DNA of 33,280 bases from Aneurinibacillus terranovensis DSM 18919 (GTDB lineage: Bacteria; Bacillota; Bacilli; Aneurinibacillales; Aneurinibacillaceae), in the NCBI RefSeq assembly GCF_000430625.1, contig NZ_KE387172.1, positions 87,416 through 120,695 of the forward strand, read 5' to 3'. Positions 23,909 to 31,974 of this stretch are shown here, in pieces. How positions within the stretch are numbered: the first letter of the stretch is position 1; the number at the start of each line of letters is the position of its first letter. A program made the translations under genes and the position numbers. Below the pieces are notes generated by a model. That model was not told where the DNA came from. It searched no databases and was given only the letters and a program-made list of their open reading frames with translations.

Positions 23909-24562
23909 ATGTTAATTAAATCTAACCAAATCATAAGATGGATTGAATTAGCGAATGCACAAATAGATAGACAGAAAGAATATCTAACACAGCTTGATCA
24001 AGCGATAGGCGATGGAGATCATGGAATCAACATGACCAGAGGTTTTAAAGAGATCATCAATAAAATACATCAGACTGCTTATGATGATGTTGGAAAATTA
24101 CTTCAAGATATTGGAATGGTACTTGTTTCGAAGGTTGGGGGTGCTTCCGGTCCGTTATTTGGCACTGCTTTTATGAAAGCGGGGCAGGTATTGAAAGGAA
24201 AACAGGAAATCACAATAAGTGAGTTAGGGCAAGCCTTTCAAGAATCTGTAAGCGGTATCAAGCTAAGGGGCAGATCGCAGATGGGAGATAAAACCATGCT
24301 GGACGTGTGGGAGCCGGTCACACAGTATATTCAACAAAACGGAAACACGATAAACTTTCAGGAACTGGCCTTCTATGCCAGAGAACAAGCGGAAAATACA
24401 AAGGGATTAGAAGCCAAGAAGGGACGTGCTTCCTTTTTAGGAAAAAGATCAATCGGACACTTAGATCCAGGTGCCGTTTCATCTTGTATCTTGTTTGAAA
24501 CCCTATGCTCGATCCTTATTGAAGGGAACGTTACCGAAGATGTAAAAAGGGGGATATCGTAA
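23909..24562 (+). CDS. dhaL: Dihydroxyacetone kinase, DhaL nucleotide-binding subunit
   Basis: DhaL holds ADP/ATP as a fixed cofactor that is rephosphorylated by DhaM, and passes phosphate to dihydroxyacetone on DhaK. The 217-aa helical protein has the Mg-nucleotide motif DQAIGDGDHGINMTRGF near residue 32. It also has VGGASGPLFGTAFMKA, RGRSQMGDKTMLDVWEP and ASFLGKRSIGHLDPGAVS, all standard. Spacing from dhaK is 15 bp with a GGAGGG ribosome site. Its stop shares one base with the dhaM start (TAATG). Confidence 0.95.
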   Translation: MLIKSNQIIRWIELANAQIDRQKEYLTQLDQAIGDGDHGINMTRGFKEIINKIHQTAYDDVGKLLQDIGMVLVSKVGGASGPLFGTAFMKAGQVLKGKQEITISELGQAFQESVSGIKLRGRSQMGDKTMLDVWEPVTQYIQQNGNTINFQELAFYAREQAENTKGLEAKKGRASFLGKRSIGHLDPGAVSSCILFETLCSILIEGNVTEDVKRGIS

Positions 24563-24957
24563 TGGAATATGTTGGGGTTGTGCTTGTTTCTCACAGTCCT
24601 GAGTTGGTCAAAGGCTTAAAACAATTGCTTTCTCAGCTGAATCCCCATGTTCCAATTGCCTTAGCAGGGGGAACGGATGAGGAGGAAATCGGTACAAGTG
24701 TGGATAAGATACACAGTGCCATAAAATCAGTTTGCTCTGATAAAGGTGTTATTGTCTTCTTTGACCTTGGCAGCGCTTTAATCAATACTGAATTAGCAAT
24801 GGAGCGGTTAGCGGAAGATAACATCACTAACGTTCATATTGCAGATTCCCCATTAGTGGAAGGGGCCTATGCGGCGCTCGTTGAATCTGGATGTGGCAGT
24901 ACACTGGAAGAAGTGATTAAGGTAGCACGTGAGGCAAAATCACTCGTAAAAATATAA
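24562..24957 (+). CDS. dhaM: Dihydroxyacetone kinase phosphotransfer subunit, DhaM EIIA domain only
   Basis: The 131-aa protein is a mannose-type EIIA: VGVVLVSHSPELVKGLKQLL places the phosphohistidine at H11. ALAGGTDEEEIGTSVDKIHS and GVIVFFDLGSALINTELAME are DhaM signatures. E. coli DhaM is a three-domain EIIA-HPr-EI protein. Here only EIIA is present, as in many Gram-positives, so phosphate must come from a separate HPr and general EI. A stand-alone HPr-like gene follows at once. Overlap with dhaL indicates coupled synthesis. Confidence 0.94.
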   Translation: MEYVGVVLVSHSPELVKGLKQLLSQLNPHVPIALAGGTDEEEIGTSVDKIHSAIKSVCSDKGVIVFFDLGSALINTELAMERLAEDNITNVHIADSPLVEGAYAALVESGCGSTLEEVIKVAREAKSLVKI

Positions 24958-24976
24958 ATTAAGGGAGCGTTTTTTC

Positions 24977-25237
24977 ATGGTAATCGAAAAGGAATTGGTG
25001 GTAGGTCGAGAAGATGGCATCCATGCTCGACCGGCAAGCGAGCTAATCACAAAAATAAAGGATTTTGAAAGTTCAATAGAATTTCAATATGGAGTGAAAA
25101 AAATAAATGCAAAAAGCATTCTTCAATTAATGGGGCTTGCTGTTCAACAAGGGACTGTATTAAAAACAATTATAAATGGTGAGGATGCAGAAGAAGCGTT
25201 GATTTTCATAGAAAAATTTTTACAGGGAGAACGTTAG
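24977..25237 (+). CDS. HPr-family phosphocarrier dedicated to the dha operon
   Basis: The 86-aa protein has the HPr active site REDGIHARPASELITKI, with H16 and R18, and the region NAKSILQLMGLAVQQG, with S47 at the HPr-kinase serine position. Length and order match HPr (about 88 aa). It lies 19 bp after dhaM, behind GGGAGCG, and resembles the HPr domain fused in E. coli DhaM. It is therefore probably the local phosphate donor to DhaM H11. The general ptsH normally lies beside ptsI elsewhere; no ptsI is here. Whether HPr kinase modifies S47 is untested. Confidence 0.92.
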   Translation: MVIEKELVVGREDGIHARPASELITKIKDFESSIEFQYGVKKINAKSILQLMGLAVQQGTVLKTIINGEDAEEALIFIEKFLQGER

Positions 25238-25298
25238 CCCATCAAATCTGAAATAACTCCGGAATCAGCATATCTCAATTCTAAAGGGGGAAAATAAA

Positions 25299-26126
25299 AT
25301 GACTCCATTTATTGCGGAAATTATTGGAACGATGATTCTTGTTATTTTGGGAGACGGGGTAGTCGCTGGGGTTGTGCTAAACAAGTCAAAAGCCCAAAAT
25401 TCAGGTTGGATTGTCATTACTATGGGATGGGGATTAGCCGTTGCCGTCGGTGTATATTCGGTTGGAAGCATAAGCGGAGCGCACTTGAATCCTGCTGTGA
25501 CAATTGGACTCGCTTCTATTGGATTGTTTCCTTGGACGGATGTTCCCAAGTATATTCTCGCTCAGATGATTGGAGCTTTGTTGGGAGCGGTTATTATATG
25601 GTTACAATATTTTCCTCATTGGAAAGAAACGGACGATGCCAGTCTTAAATTGGCTGCATTCTCTACGGGTCCTGCTATTCCAAATAGGAATGCAAATCTA
25701 ATGAGTGAAATTATTGGTACGTTTGTTCTTGTATTTGGCATTCTAGCCATTGGTGTTAACAAATTTACAGAAGGATTAAATCCATTAATCGTAGGATTCT
25801 TGGTTGTCGCGATCGGTCTCTCTTTAGGGGGAACAACCGGTTACGCGATCAATCCGGCCCGTGATTTAGGGCCTCGTATTGCGCATTTTCTGCTACCTAT
25901 AGCTGGTAAAGGGCCCTCTGATTGGAAATATGCTTGGATTCCTGTGGTTGGACCGATTATTGGCGGAGTGTTAGGAGCTGTTTTCTATCATTCCATTTAC
26001 AAAGGAACCGCTTCTTTGGCCATGTGGGGATTAGGATTAGTCTTACTCACAGCGATTGCTTTTGTACAGATGGGAAATAAGAAGACACAAGAGCACACCG
26101 GTAAACAAAACAAATTGGTTGGTTAA
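25299..26126 (+). CDS. glpF: Glycerol uptake facilitator (aquaglyceroporin)
   Basis: The 275-aa six-helix MIP channel has both pore motifs: SGAHLNPAVTIGL (first NPA) and GYAINPARDLGPR (second NPA, with the Asp after it that marks glycerol channels). It starts MTPFIAEIIGTMILVILGDG and has normal length. In this operon it would admit glycerol or dihydroxyacetone, which DhaKLM then phosphorylates. No glycerol dehydrogenase or glycerol kinase is present in the window. GGGGG precedes the ATG. It is the last gene before the terminator. Confidence 0.94.
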   Translation: MTPFIAEIIGTMILVILGDGVVAGVVLNKSKAQNSGWIVITMGWGLAVAVGVYSVGSISGAHLNPAVTIGLASIGLFPWTDVPKYILAQMIGALLGAVIIWLQYFPHWKETDDASLKLAAFSTGPAIPNRNANLMSEIIGTFVLVFGILAIGVNKFTEGLNPLIVGFLVVAIGLSLGGTTGYAINPARDLGPRIAHFLLPIAGKGPSDWKYAWIPVVGPIIGGVLGAVFYHSIYKGTASLAMWGLGLVLLTAIAFVQMGNKKTQEHTGKQNKLVG

Positions 26127-26159
26127 GTCAAGTTCAAGTTAATAAGCGTACATCTTGAA

Positions 26160-26203
26160 GGGAGTTGGGGTAGTCACTACTGAACTCCCCCTCCATATTT
26201 TTC
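26160..26203 (+). terminator. Terminator of the dha operon
   Basis: GGGAGTT (26160-26166) pairs with AACTCCC (26183-26189), with an inner GTAGT/ACTAC pair, followed after CCTCCA by ATTTTT. It lies 33 bp past the glpF stop. Confidence 0.7.
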
Positions 26204-26458
26204 ACATCCTCATCTATTTTCACTAACAAACCGGTCGCTGCCGCATGTATTCTTTTCCCTTTATTACTTTGAAAAAAAAAAACGGAATAGCACAAAAGCA
26301 ACCGCATAGAGGGCTGCTTTTTCACTGACGGTGGATTACAATTAACATAAAAAGCTGGTCATCTTTTAAACCTAATGAATATAGGGAAAAAGATTAAAGA
26401 AGGAGAGATGCTAATAATACATAAAATGAAAATTAAACGGTAAAACGCGACCATATGA

Positions 26459-26587
26459 TTGACGTTAGCTGACGGGAAACTCGTCCTTGGTACATGGCGG
26501 GGGATTTATTTCTGTGAGTTTGACTGGCCGCGAAGGCGCACGTTTTACGTAAAAGTCGAAAAGATTAGGAGTGAAATAGAGCCTTAA
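26459..26587 (+). pseudogene. C-terminal remnant of a YjbQ-family protein
   Basis: A 42-codon stretch with an in-frame stop just before it reads [20 protein letters not shown] then [13 protein letters not shown]. This is the conserved C-terminus of YjbQ/UPF0047 proteins (usual pattern LVLGTWQxIxFCExDGPR). The N-terminal hundred or so residues, including the histidine cluster, are gone. It ends 15 bp before msrAB. 26204-26458 shows nothing else recognisable. Confidence 0.75.
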
Positions 26588-26602
26588 GAATGGAGTGATC
26601 AT

Positions 26603-27583
26603 ATGAGCAACAGTACAAACGCAAATCAGCGCGAACTGGCCACCTTTGCGGGCGGGTGTTTCTGGTGCATGGTGTCACCGTTTGAAGAAATGCCGGGAAT
26701 CATAAAAGTGGTATCCGGTTATACGGGTGGAGATAAGGAGAACCCCACCTATGAGGAGGTATGTACACATACCACGGGGCATTATGAAGCGGTGCAAATT
26801 ACCTTTGATCCTTCGGTCTTCCCATATGAAAAGCTGCTTGATATTTATTGGCACCAGATTGATCCAACCGATGCGGGAGGCCAATTCTATGACCGTGGCT
26901 CCTCATACCAAACAGCTATTTTTTATCATAACGAGGAACAAAAGCGTAAAGCGGAAGCATCAAAAAAAGCGCTTGCGGAAAGCGGCCGGTTTCCTAAGCC
27001 GATCGTGACGCAAATTCTTCCTGCTTCCACGTTTTATCCCGCGGAAGAATACCATCAAAACTATCATAAAAAGAACCCGCTGCATTACAACCGTTATCGC
27101 CAGGGTTCAGGCCGCCAAGCGTTCATTGACAAACATTGGAACGATGTGGAAGACAAAATTCTGCTGAAAAACAGACTAACTCCGCTCCAGTATGAAGTAA
27201 CCCAAAACAATGCGACGGAACCGCCATTTAACAATGAATTCTGGGATAACAAAAAAGAGGGCCTCTATGTTGATGTCGTCTCGGGTGAGCCGCTTTTCAG
27301 CTCGCTTGATAAATACGATTCCGGATGCGGCTGGCCAAGCTTTACGAAGCCACTGCACCCGGAGACTATTGAAGAAAAGGCGGATTTCAGCCACTTTATG
27401 ATCCGGACGGAAGTGCGGAGTAAAGGAGCGAATTCTCATCTCGGCCATGTTTTTGATGATGGCCCCGGTCCCGCTGGTTTGCGCTACTGCATTAATTCGG
27501 CCGCCCTCCGATTTATCCCGAAAGCGGACCTGGAGAAAGAAGGGTACGCCGAATACGCGCACTTGTTCGAGAAAAAGGAGTAG
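26603..27583 (+). CDS. msrAB: Fused peptide methionine sulfoxide reductase MsrA/MsrB
   Basis: The 326-aa bifunctional repair enzyme reduces both epimers of oxidised methionine. Residues 1-165 are MsrA, with [18 protein letters not shown] (nucleophile C19), [16 protein letters not shown] and the [20 protein letters not shown] region. Residues about 185-326 are MsrB, with [40 protein letters not shown] and [11 protein letters not shown] (C296). The zinc-binding CxxC pairs of some MsrB forms are absent, as in the fused type. The enzyme uses thioredoxin. The ATG follows TGGAGTG, 15 bp after the yjbQ remnant. A strong terminator follows. Confidence 0.95.
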   Translation: MSNSTNANQRELATFAGGCFWCMVSPFEEMPGIIKVVSGYTGGDKENPTYEEVCTHTTGHYEAVQITFDPSVFPYEKLLDIYWHQIDPTDAGGQFYDRGSSYQTAIFYHNEEQKRKAEASKKALAESGRFPKPIVTQILPASTFYPAEEYHQNYHKKNPLHYNRYRQGSGRQAFIDKHWNDVEDKILLKNRLTPLQYEVTQNNATEPPFNNEFWDNKKEGLYVDVVSGEPLFSSLDKYDSGCGWPSFTKPLHPETIEEKADFSHFMIRTEVRSKGANSHLGHVFDDGPGPAGLRYCINSAALRFIPKADLEKEGYAEYAHLFEKKE

Positions 27584-27733
27584 CATTTAGCAAATCCTAG
27601 CCATCCATTAAGCAATTCTTGATTATAAAATTAATTCGATGGACCGACTTAGTGAAGTGAATTACGGCCCAACCCAAAAAGTTGATGTGTTTCTCTCAAC
27701 TAAACGCAATCAAGGTTTCGGAGAAGACAATGG

Positions 27734-27780
27734 AAAACCCCCTATTTGTCCCTGGGTTCGGGATAAATAGGGGGTTTTTT
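27734..27780 (+). terminator. Strong terminator after msrAB
   Basis: A perfect 14-bp stem (AAAACCCCCTATTT at 27734-27747 with 27765-27778), extended by TCCC/GGGA, ends in TTTTTT. It is 150 bp past the msrAB stop. The bases between (27584-27733) hold no other feature I can name. Confidence 0.9.
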
Positions 27781-27899
27781 AGTAAATAAAAGAATATCAT
27801 TCCTTTTATGATACAAAATACCATCGTTTGACATATTCCTGTAACATTTAAATATTATAATGGATAAAGATTAAAAAATGATGAGAAAACGTGGTGAAA

Positions 27900-28058
27900 A
27901 TGAAGCTAATTATGCAGAAAGTGATCATAAGCGTTTTTTTCGGCATTGTTATTGGATATACAGTCGGAATCGGTTTCTTTGTTGAAAGTGTATTACTGTG
28001 CCTTTTAGCGGGAATGGTATTTTGTTTGCCGGAACCCACAGAAAATGAGGGAACCTAA
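27900..28058 (+). CDS. 52-aa membrane protein of unknown function
   Basis: The product has a basic start (MKLIMQKVIIS) and two hydrophobic segments, VFFGIVIGYTVGIGFFVES and VLLCLLAGMVFCLP, then a short acidic tail. It is a likely two-helix membrane peptide. The ribosome site is poor; in-frame GTG codons at 27891 and 27894 are alternatives. TTGACA at 27828-27833 with an AT-rich TATTATAAT about 20 bp on may be its promoter. It lies 52 bp upstream of the CDP-alcohol phosphotransferase gene on the same strand, so the two may be co-transcribed. No family recognised. Confidence 0.5.
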   Translation: MKLIMQKVIISVFFGIVIGYTVGIGFFVESVLLCLLAGMVFCLPEPTENEGT

Positions 28059-28110
28059 TGAAGAATGGGTATGAAATTCATTTGAAAAATTACATCCAGG
28101 GAGTATAAAA

Positions 28111-28701
28111 ATGAATGTTGCAACTAGAATCACCTTAGTAAGAATAACCCTTATCCTTATCTTTATGTTTATAATGAGTCCTGGTTTTCCATGGTCAGCT
28201 CATTGGGTTTCTGGAAATACATCTGTTTTAAATGATGGCCATTTTATTGGTATCTTGGCATTCTTTATTTCCACAGCCATCAGTACACTAGACGGTTATA
28301 TCGCAAGGAAAAGAAAAGAGGTAACAAAGCTCGGAAAATTCCTGGATTCGCTGACGAATAAAGTATCCATCATATCCGGGCTTCTGTTTCTTGTTCAAAC
28401 GCATCAAATCTCTTCATTCCTTGCCATGATTGTGATCAGTGCTGAAATCATTATCACCGCTTTTAAAACGATAGCCGTTGCCGAAGGGGTTACCCTAATT
28501 GTAAATCGCATTGACAACATACGATTTCCGGTTCAAATATTCGCGATCCTTGTTATGATGTTCGGCGGTTATTCTATTCGTTTTATAACCCCGCCACCAA
28601 TCGATACTTCAGTGATGTTGATTGCGGTTTTATTAACTATTTATTCAACAGCAGCGTATTTTCGCAGGAATATAAAAGCCACTAAAGTTTTATTTAAGTA
28701 G
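28111..28701 (+). CDS. PgsA-like CDP-alcohol phosphotransferase with altered active site
   Basis: The 196-aa protein resembles PgsA, which makes phosphatidylglycerol-phosphate: NVATRITLVRITLILIFMF at the start, then five hydrophobic segments. The family motif is D-x2-D-G-x2-A-R-x8-G-x3-D-x3-D. Here it reads STLDGYIARK then TKLGKFLDSLTNK, so the first Asp is Ser and the last is Asn. The conserved SREF and K-x-K-T regions further on are also changed (SAEI, NIRFPVQ). It is therefore likely a diverged paralogue, possibly inactive or with another role, not the essential pgsA. TCCAGGGAG precedes the ATG. Confidence 0.8.
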   Translation: MNVATRITLVRITLILIFMFIMSPGFPWSAHWVSGNTSVLNDGHFIGILAFFISTAISTLDGYIARKRKEVTKLGKFLDSLTNKVSIISGLLFLVQTHQISSFLAMIVISAEIIITAFKTIAVAEGVTLIVNRIDNIRFPVQIFAILVMMFGGYSIRFITPPPIDTSVMLIAVLLTIYSTAAYFRRNIKATKVLFK

Positions 28702-28765
28702 CACACCGGCTATTTTGCCATAAGAATTCTGTAAATAGGGTATGCAGTCATGTTTCGTCCATCTA

Positions 28766-29152
28766 TTACACAAATGAAAGGAGGGAGAGAAGGGAGGAGA
28801 AAAAAATGGGGAAAACAGAGGAACAAACCAGGATATATTTATATGCCTGCTTTGTTGCCTGCTCAATCTCATCTCTCGCAGCGCTAAGTCCATACCCGAT
28901 TTCCAAATCGCCGTTCTCGAACCCTTTAAACACAACGTCTGCAAAATCATCCAAAGGTGCGCCAAATGTATGCAATCCGACACCTCACAGGTCATTATTA
29001 ACAGCTGGAGGGAAGACTTCAACAACATTACCGTTTGTTTTGGACAATTGCAGCCTCAGACTTATCGAAAAGGAGTGCAACGCCGCTTTTGTCGCACTAT
29101 AAATCGGAACCCACGCACCCGGTGTAATCGCCAAACCGGAGGATATGTTAAC
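28766..29152 (-). pseudogene. Broken short-chain dehydrogenase (DltE/YvaG-like SDR)
   Basis: The C-terminal half of an SDR is readable: VNISSGLAITPGAWVPIYSA then TKAALHSFSISLRLQLS contains the catalytic YxxxK. FPPAVNNDL is followed by a TGA (near 28985), and the frame continues GVGLHTFGAPLDDFADVVFK and GDLEIGYGLS. The N-terminal Rossmann half is absent. The fragment begins exactly where the FMN-binding gene ends, sharing its last codons in another frame. This suggests a deletion joined the two genes. The tail after GLSAARDEIEQATKQ is probably also non-native. Confidence 0.75.
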
Positions 29153-29726
29153 ATTTGAGATCATCCTGCTGTGTGCGGCCAGTGAAGAACATTCTGTCCG
29201 TATTAACAGGATTGCTTTTTCCCGTTACATGCTCAGGTATGATCCGGTAAACGACCGTCCGGCTGCCCATATTGGATCGATATTTGTCCACGTGGCTTTG
29301 CGCAAGCGATGCCGGATAATAGCCGGGAACATACTTATCCAGCATTGCCTGCAAAACTTCGGTTGCTTCGTCTAAAGAAGCGACACGTTCCGGTTTTCCA
29401 AACACCATTACACTTTTGTATGCGGTATCCGTATGTGCCGGGATAGGGTCTGCAATGGTTCCATATTCTTCAGCTACTGTGAAACAAACGGTTGCAGGGT
29501 GATTAAGAGCATCAATTTTACGGCCGTCCTGGCTGCCGTGAAAATAAAGGTACCCTTCATGCCAGACGAAGTTGAGAGGCACAACATATGTTCCCTCATT
29601 ATCAACAAGCCCCAAATAACCGACACGTGCGGTATGTAAAAACTTCTCTATTTCGGCAGGATCGTTCATTTCTCCCACAGTTCGGCGCATATGCCGCATG
29701 TTTTCACTTTTCATTAGTTTCGTCAT
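29148..29726 (-). CDS. PPOX-family FMN-binding protein (NimA-like)
   Basis: The 192-aa protein starts at 29726, after GAGGAGGAG; an ATG upstream at 29756 precedes that site. It has the split-barrel flavin fold of the pyridoxamine 5'-phosphate oxidase superfamily: FLHTARVGYLGLVDNEGTYV, VPLNFVWHEGYLYFHGS, DGRKIDALNHPATVCFTV and YKSVMVFGKPE, as in NimA-type proteins. Such proteins are flavin- or heme-binding reductases of mostly unknown substrate. It is divergent from a MocR-type regulator, the usual arrangement for a regulated partner. Its last residues (TQQDDLKC) run into an SDR remnant, so the native C-terminus may be altered. Confidence 0.85.
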   Translation of the reverse strand: MTKLMKSENMRHMRRTVGEMNDPAEIEKFLHTARVGYLGLVDNEGTYVVPLNFVWHEGYLYFHGSQDGRKIDALNHPATVCFTVAEEYGTIADPIPAHTDTAYKSVMVFGKPERVASLDEATEVLQAMLDKYVPGYYPASLAQSHVDKYRSNMGSRTVVYRIIPEHVTGKSNPVNTDRMFFTGRTQQDDLKC

Positions 29727-29761
29727 CGTCAGGCTCCTCCTCATTATTGATATCACGCGAT

Positions 29762-29790
29762 TGTTCTGCTAATCTGTTAGAAACAGAACA
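29762..29790. promoter_or_regulatory. Inverted repeat in the divergent PPOX/MocR intergenic region
   Basis: TGTTCTG (29762-29768) and CAGAACA (29784-29790) face each other across 15 bp, midway between the two divergent starts. This is a plausible binding site for the adjacent MocR-type regulator, although sites of that family are more often direct repeats. Confidence 0.4.
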
Positions 29791-29831
29791 TTGAACGCAA
29801 ATTTTTAAAAGTATATAGAGGAGAAAAAGCT

Positions 29832-31283
29832 TTGTCAATTCCGTATTTTCGTTTACATCGTTCTAGCCGGGTTCCGCTCTCGAAACAAATAGCAGAACAA
29901 TTAGTGCATGCGATCCGCGCCCGACTCCTCAAACCCGGGCAATCTCTACCTACCGTACGCCAATTATCATCAAATCTACAGGTTAGCTTAGAAACCGTAC
30001 AAAAAGCTTATCACACGTTGAAAAAAGACGGCTGGATCGAGAGCCGCCCGCACCATGGCACAAGGGTAACGCCCACCTTGCCACCTTCACTTGTGATGCT
30101 TCCCCCGCATCGCGGCGAAAAACGAACGCTCCTTCTGACTGAAATGAAAAAGTATAGAGACACACCAGGCATTCTTCCAGTTTCCGGTGTAACACTGCCA
30201 CCGGACAGAGAATTAATGCGCGCCTTTCAGCAAGAAGCGGGAGCTGCTGTAGAACTTGCGTTTATACAAGAGGAACTGGAACCGTTTGGACTGATTCCGC
30301 TGCGTTCACGGATCCAGGGGCTGCTTGCAGCTCGCGGATTTTGGGCGGAGGAAAAATCAATCTGCATCGTAAGCGGTACACAGCAAGCTCTCTGGCTTAT
30401 TACCGATCAATTTATTAAGCCTGGCGATATTGTAGGCGTCCCTGAAATGTGCTATCTCCCGGCAAGAGATGTGTTTCGTGACCGGGGGGCCAGGATTGTG
30501 CCCATAAAACTCGGAAGCGATGGGATCGATGTGGAACATTTAATGGAAGTATGCAGGAGAGAACCGCTTGCAATGCTGTATGCCATGCCGAATGCCCATT
30601 ATCCGACAGGGGCATCCTGGACGCATGAAACAAAGCAAGCCGTACTTACCCTTGCCGTTCATTACGGCTTTAAAATCATAGAGGATGAATATTTCGGCGA
30701 ATTGTATTACAGCCCGTTGCCGCCGTCCACCTTATACAGTTTGGCAAAAAACGGCAAAGGGCAGAGCAAGGTACCGGTGTTTTATATGAGCTCGTTTAGT
30801 ACGATTACCCACCCAAACTTACGGCTGGGCTATATGGTTGTACCTGAAGCGCATACCGAACGTCTCGAACGAGCCAAGTATTTACTCGACAGCACCACAA
30901 GTGTCATTAGCCAGCAGCTTCTGTTAAATGTATGGGAACGCGTCAATATTCCGGAATACCTTGCCGGTCTTCGCGCTACGTTGAAAAAAGCGCGTGATGC
31001 GATGATTGACAGCTTAACTCGGTGGACACCGGATCCATTCAGTTTCAATGAACCTGCTATGGGAGTATGCACATGGGTATACGCGCCCGGGAACTTTACG
31101 AGCATGGACTTTTTCGAACAATGTCTCGCACGACATGTATACGTGATGCCTGCTGACGCGTTTGCTGTGGAGGATCCTGTACCGGGATTTCAAGTGAAAT
31201 TTGGCAGCTTATCGCCACAAATGCTGGATGAGGGACTTCGCCGAATCGGAGAAGTACTGGGCATGCAAATGGCAAATTCCTGA
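29832..31283 (+). CDS. MocR/GabR-type regulator lacking the PLP lysine
   Basis: The 483-aa protein has a GntR winged helix at residues 1-80 (VPLSKQIAEQLVHAIRARLL, LPTVRQLSSNLQVSLETVQK, WIESRPHHGTRV) and a fold-type-I aminotransferase-like domain at about 115-480. The latter shows IVSGTQQALWLITDQFIKPG, PNAHYPTG and IIEDEYFGELYYSP. The family's PLP Schiff-base lysine sits in an SFSK motif (K312 in GabR). Here the sequence is MSSFSTITHPNLRLGY, with Thr324 in its place, so covalent PLP binding is unlikely. TTG is the start, behind AGGAG. It probably controls the divergent FMN-binding gene. Confidence 0.88.
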   Translation: MSIPYFRLHRSSRVPLSKQIAEQLVHAIRARLLKPGQSLPTVRQLSSNLQVSLETVQKAYHTLKKDGWIESRPHHGTRVTPTLPPSLVMLPPHRGEKRTLLLTEMKKYRDTPGILPVSGVTLPPDRELMRAFQQEAGAAVELAFIQEELEPFGLIPLRSRIQGLLAARGFWAEEKSICIVSGTQQALWLITDQFIKPGDIVGVPEMCYLPARDVFRDRGARIVPIKLGSDGIDVEHLMEVCRREPLAMLYAMPNAHYPTGASWTHETKQAVLTLAVHYGFKIIEDEYFGELYYSPLPPSTLYSLAKNGKGQSKVPVFYMSSFSTITHPNLRLGYMVVPEAHTERLERAKYLLDSTTSVISQQLLLNVWERVNIPEYLAGLRATLKKARDAMIDSLTRWTPDPFSFNEPAMGVCTWVYAPGNFTSMDFFEQCLARHVYVMPADAFAVEDPVPGFQVKFGSLSPQMLDEGLRRIGEVLGMQMANS

Positions 31284-31288
31284 ACGAT

Positions 31289-31312
31289 CCGACCTAGGTG
31301 GGTCGGCATTTT
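31289..31312 (+). terminator. Terminator of the MocR-type gene
   Basis: CCGACC (31289-31294) and GGTCGG (31301-31306) form a hairpin followed by CATTTT, directly after the stop codon. Confidence 0.65.
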
Positions 31313-31426
31313 AAAATGTAAGGGGGGGGACAGACAACAGGGTTGAAAAAGAAATCAAACTCCCCCGGCAAAGTATAATGTATCGGACATAAAATATAAA
31401 AGAAGATCGTTGAGGGGAGGGACATC

Positions 31427-31734
31427 ATGCCGATTGTTCAATGATCCTGCTTGGAACTCCACAAAAACGAGTGGATAACGTGTTACGATTAATTATGTCT
31501 CGCTCTTTTGCCTACTGCTTGTTGCTCCTTGTCAAACTGGAAAAGAACAATCAGCACAGTCTATTGCAAATCAGTAGATGGCTCAAAGTATATCTCTGGC
31601 AACCTTTCGAGCAATGGATAGGCAGAATGGATTACCAGTCTAATCGAACATACAGAGGCGACAGAAAAGAAATTAAAGAAATCTATATCATCTCAAAAAC
31701 AAAAGAAATATTGGTTTGTGAGATGATTGTTTAA
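31427..31734 (+). pseudogene. Decayed coding remnants, unidentified
   Basis: A strong ribosome site (GAGGGGAGGG) precedes ATG 31427, but this frame stops after five codons (MPIVQ, the usual start of 4-oxalocrotonate tautomerase-like proteins). A frame shifted by one base then runs from 31441 to 31734 without recognisable family features. In a third frame, LFCLLLVAPCQTGKEQSAQS looks like a lipoprotein signal ending in a lipobox cysteine. The mix of frames suggests one or more frameshifted genes. The assignments are tentative. Confidence 0.3.
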
Positions 31735-31751
31735 AATTTTAAAGTTGTTTT

Positions 31752-31958
<207 letters not shown>

Positions 31959-31974
31959 ATTTTTTTGGAGGTCG

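Noticed and set aside
26134-26325. Minus-strand frame of 63 codons after glpF
   Set aside because: It crosses the glpF terminator hairpin, has no good ribosome site and no recognisable motif.
29791-29819. TTGAAC-17-TATAGA as promoter of the MocR-type gene
   Set aside because: The transcript would begin inside or after the ribosome site of the TTG start, so it cannot be the working promoter as read.
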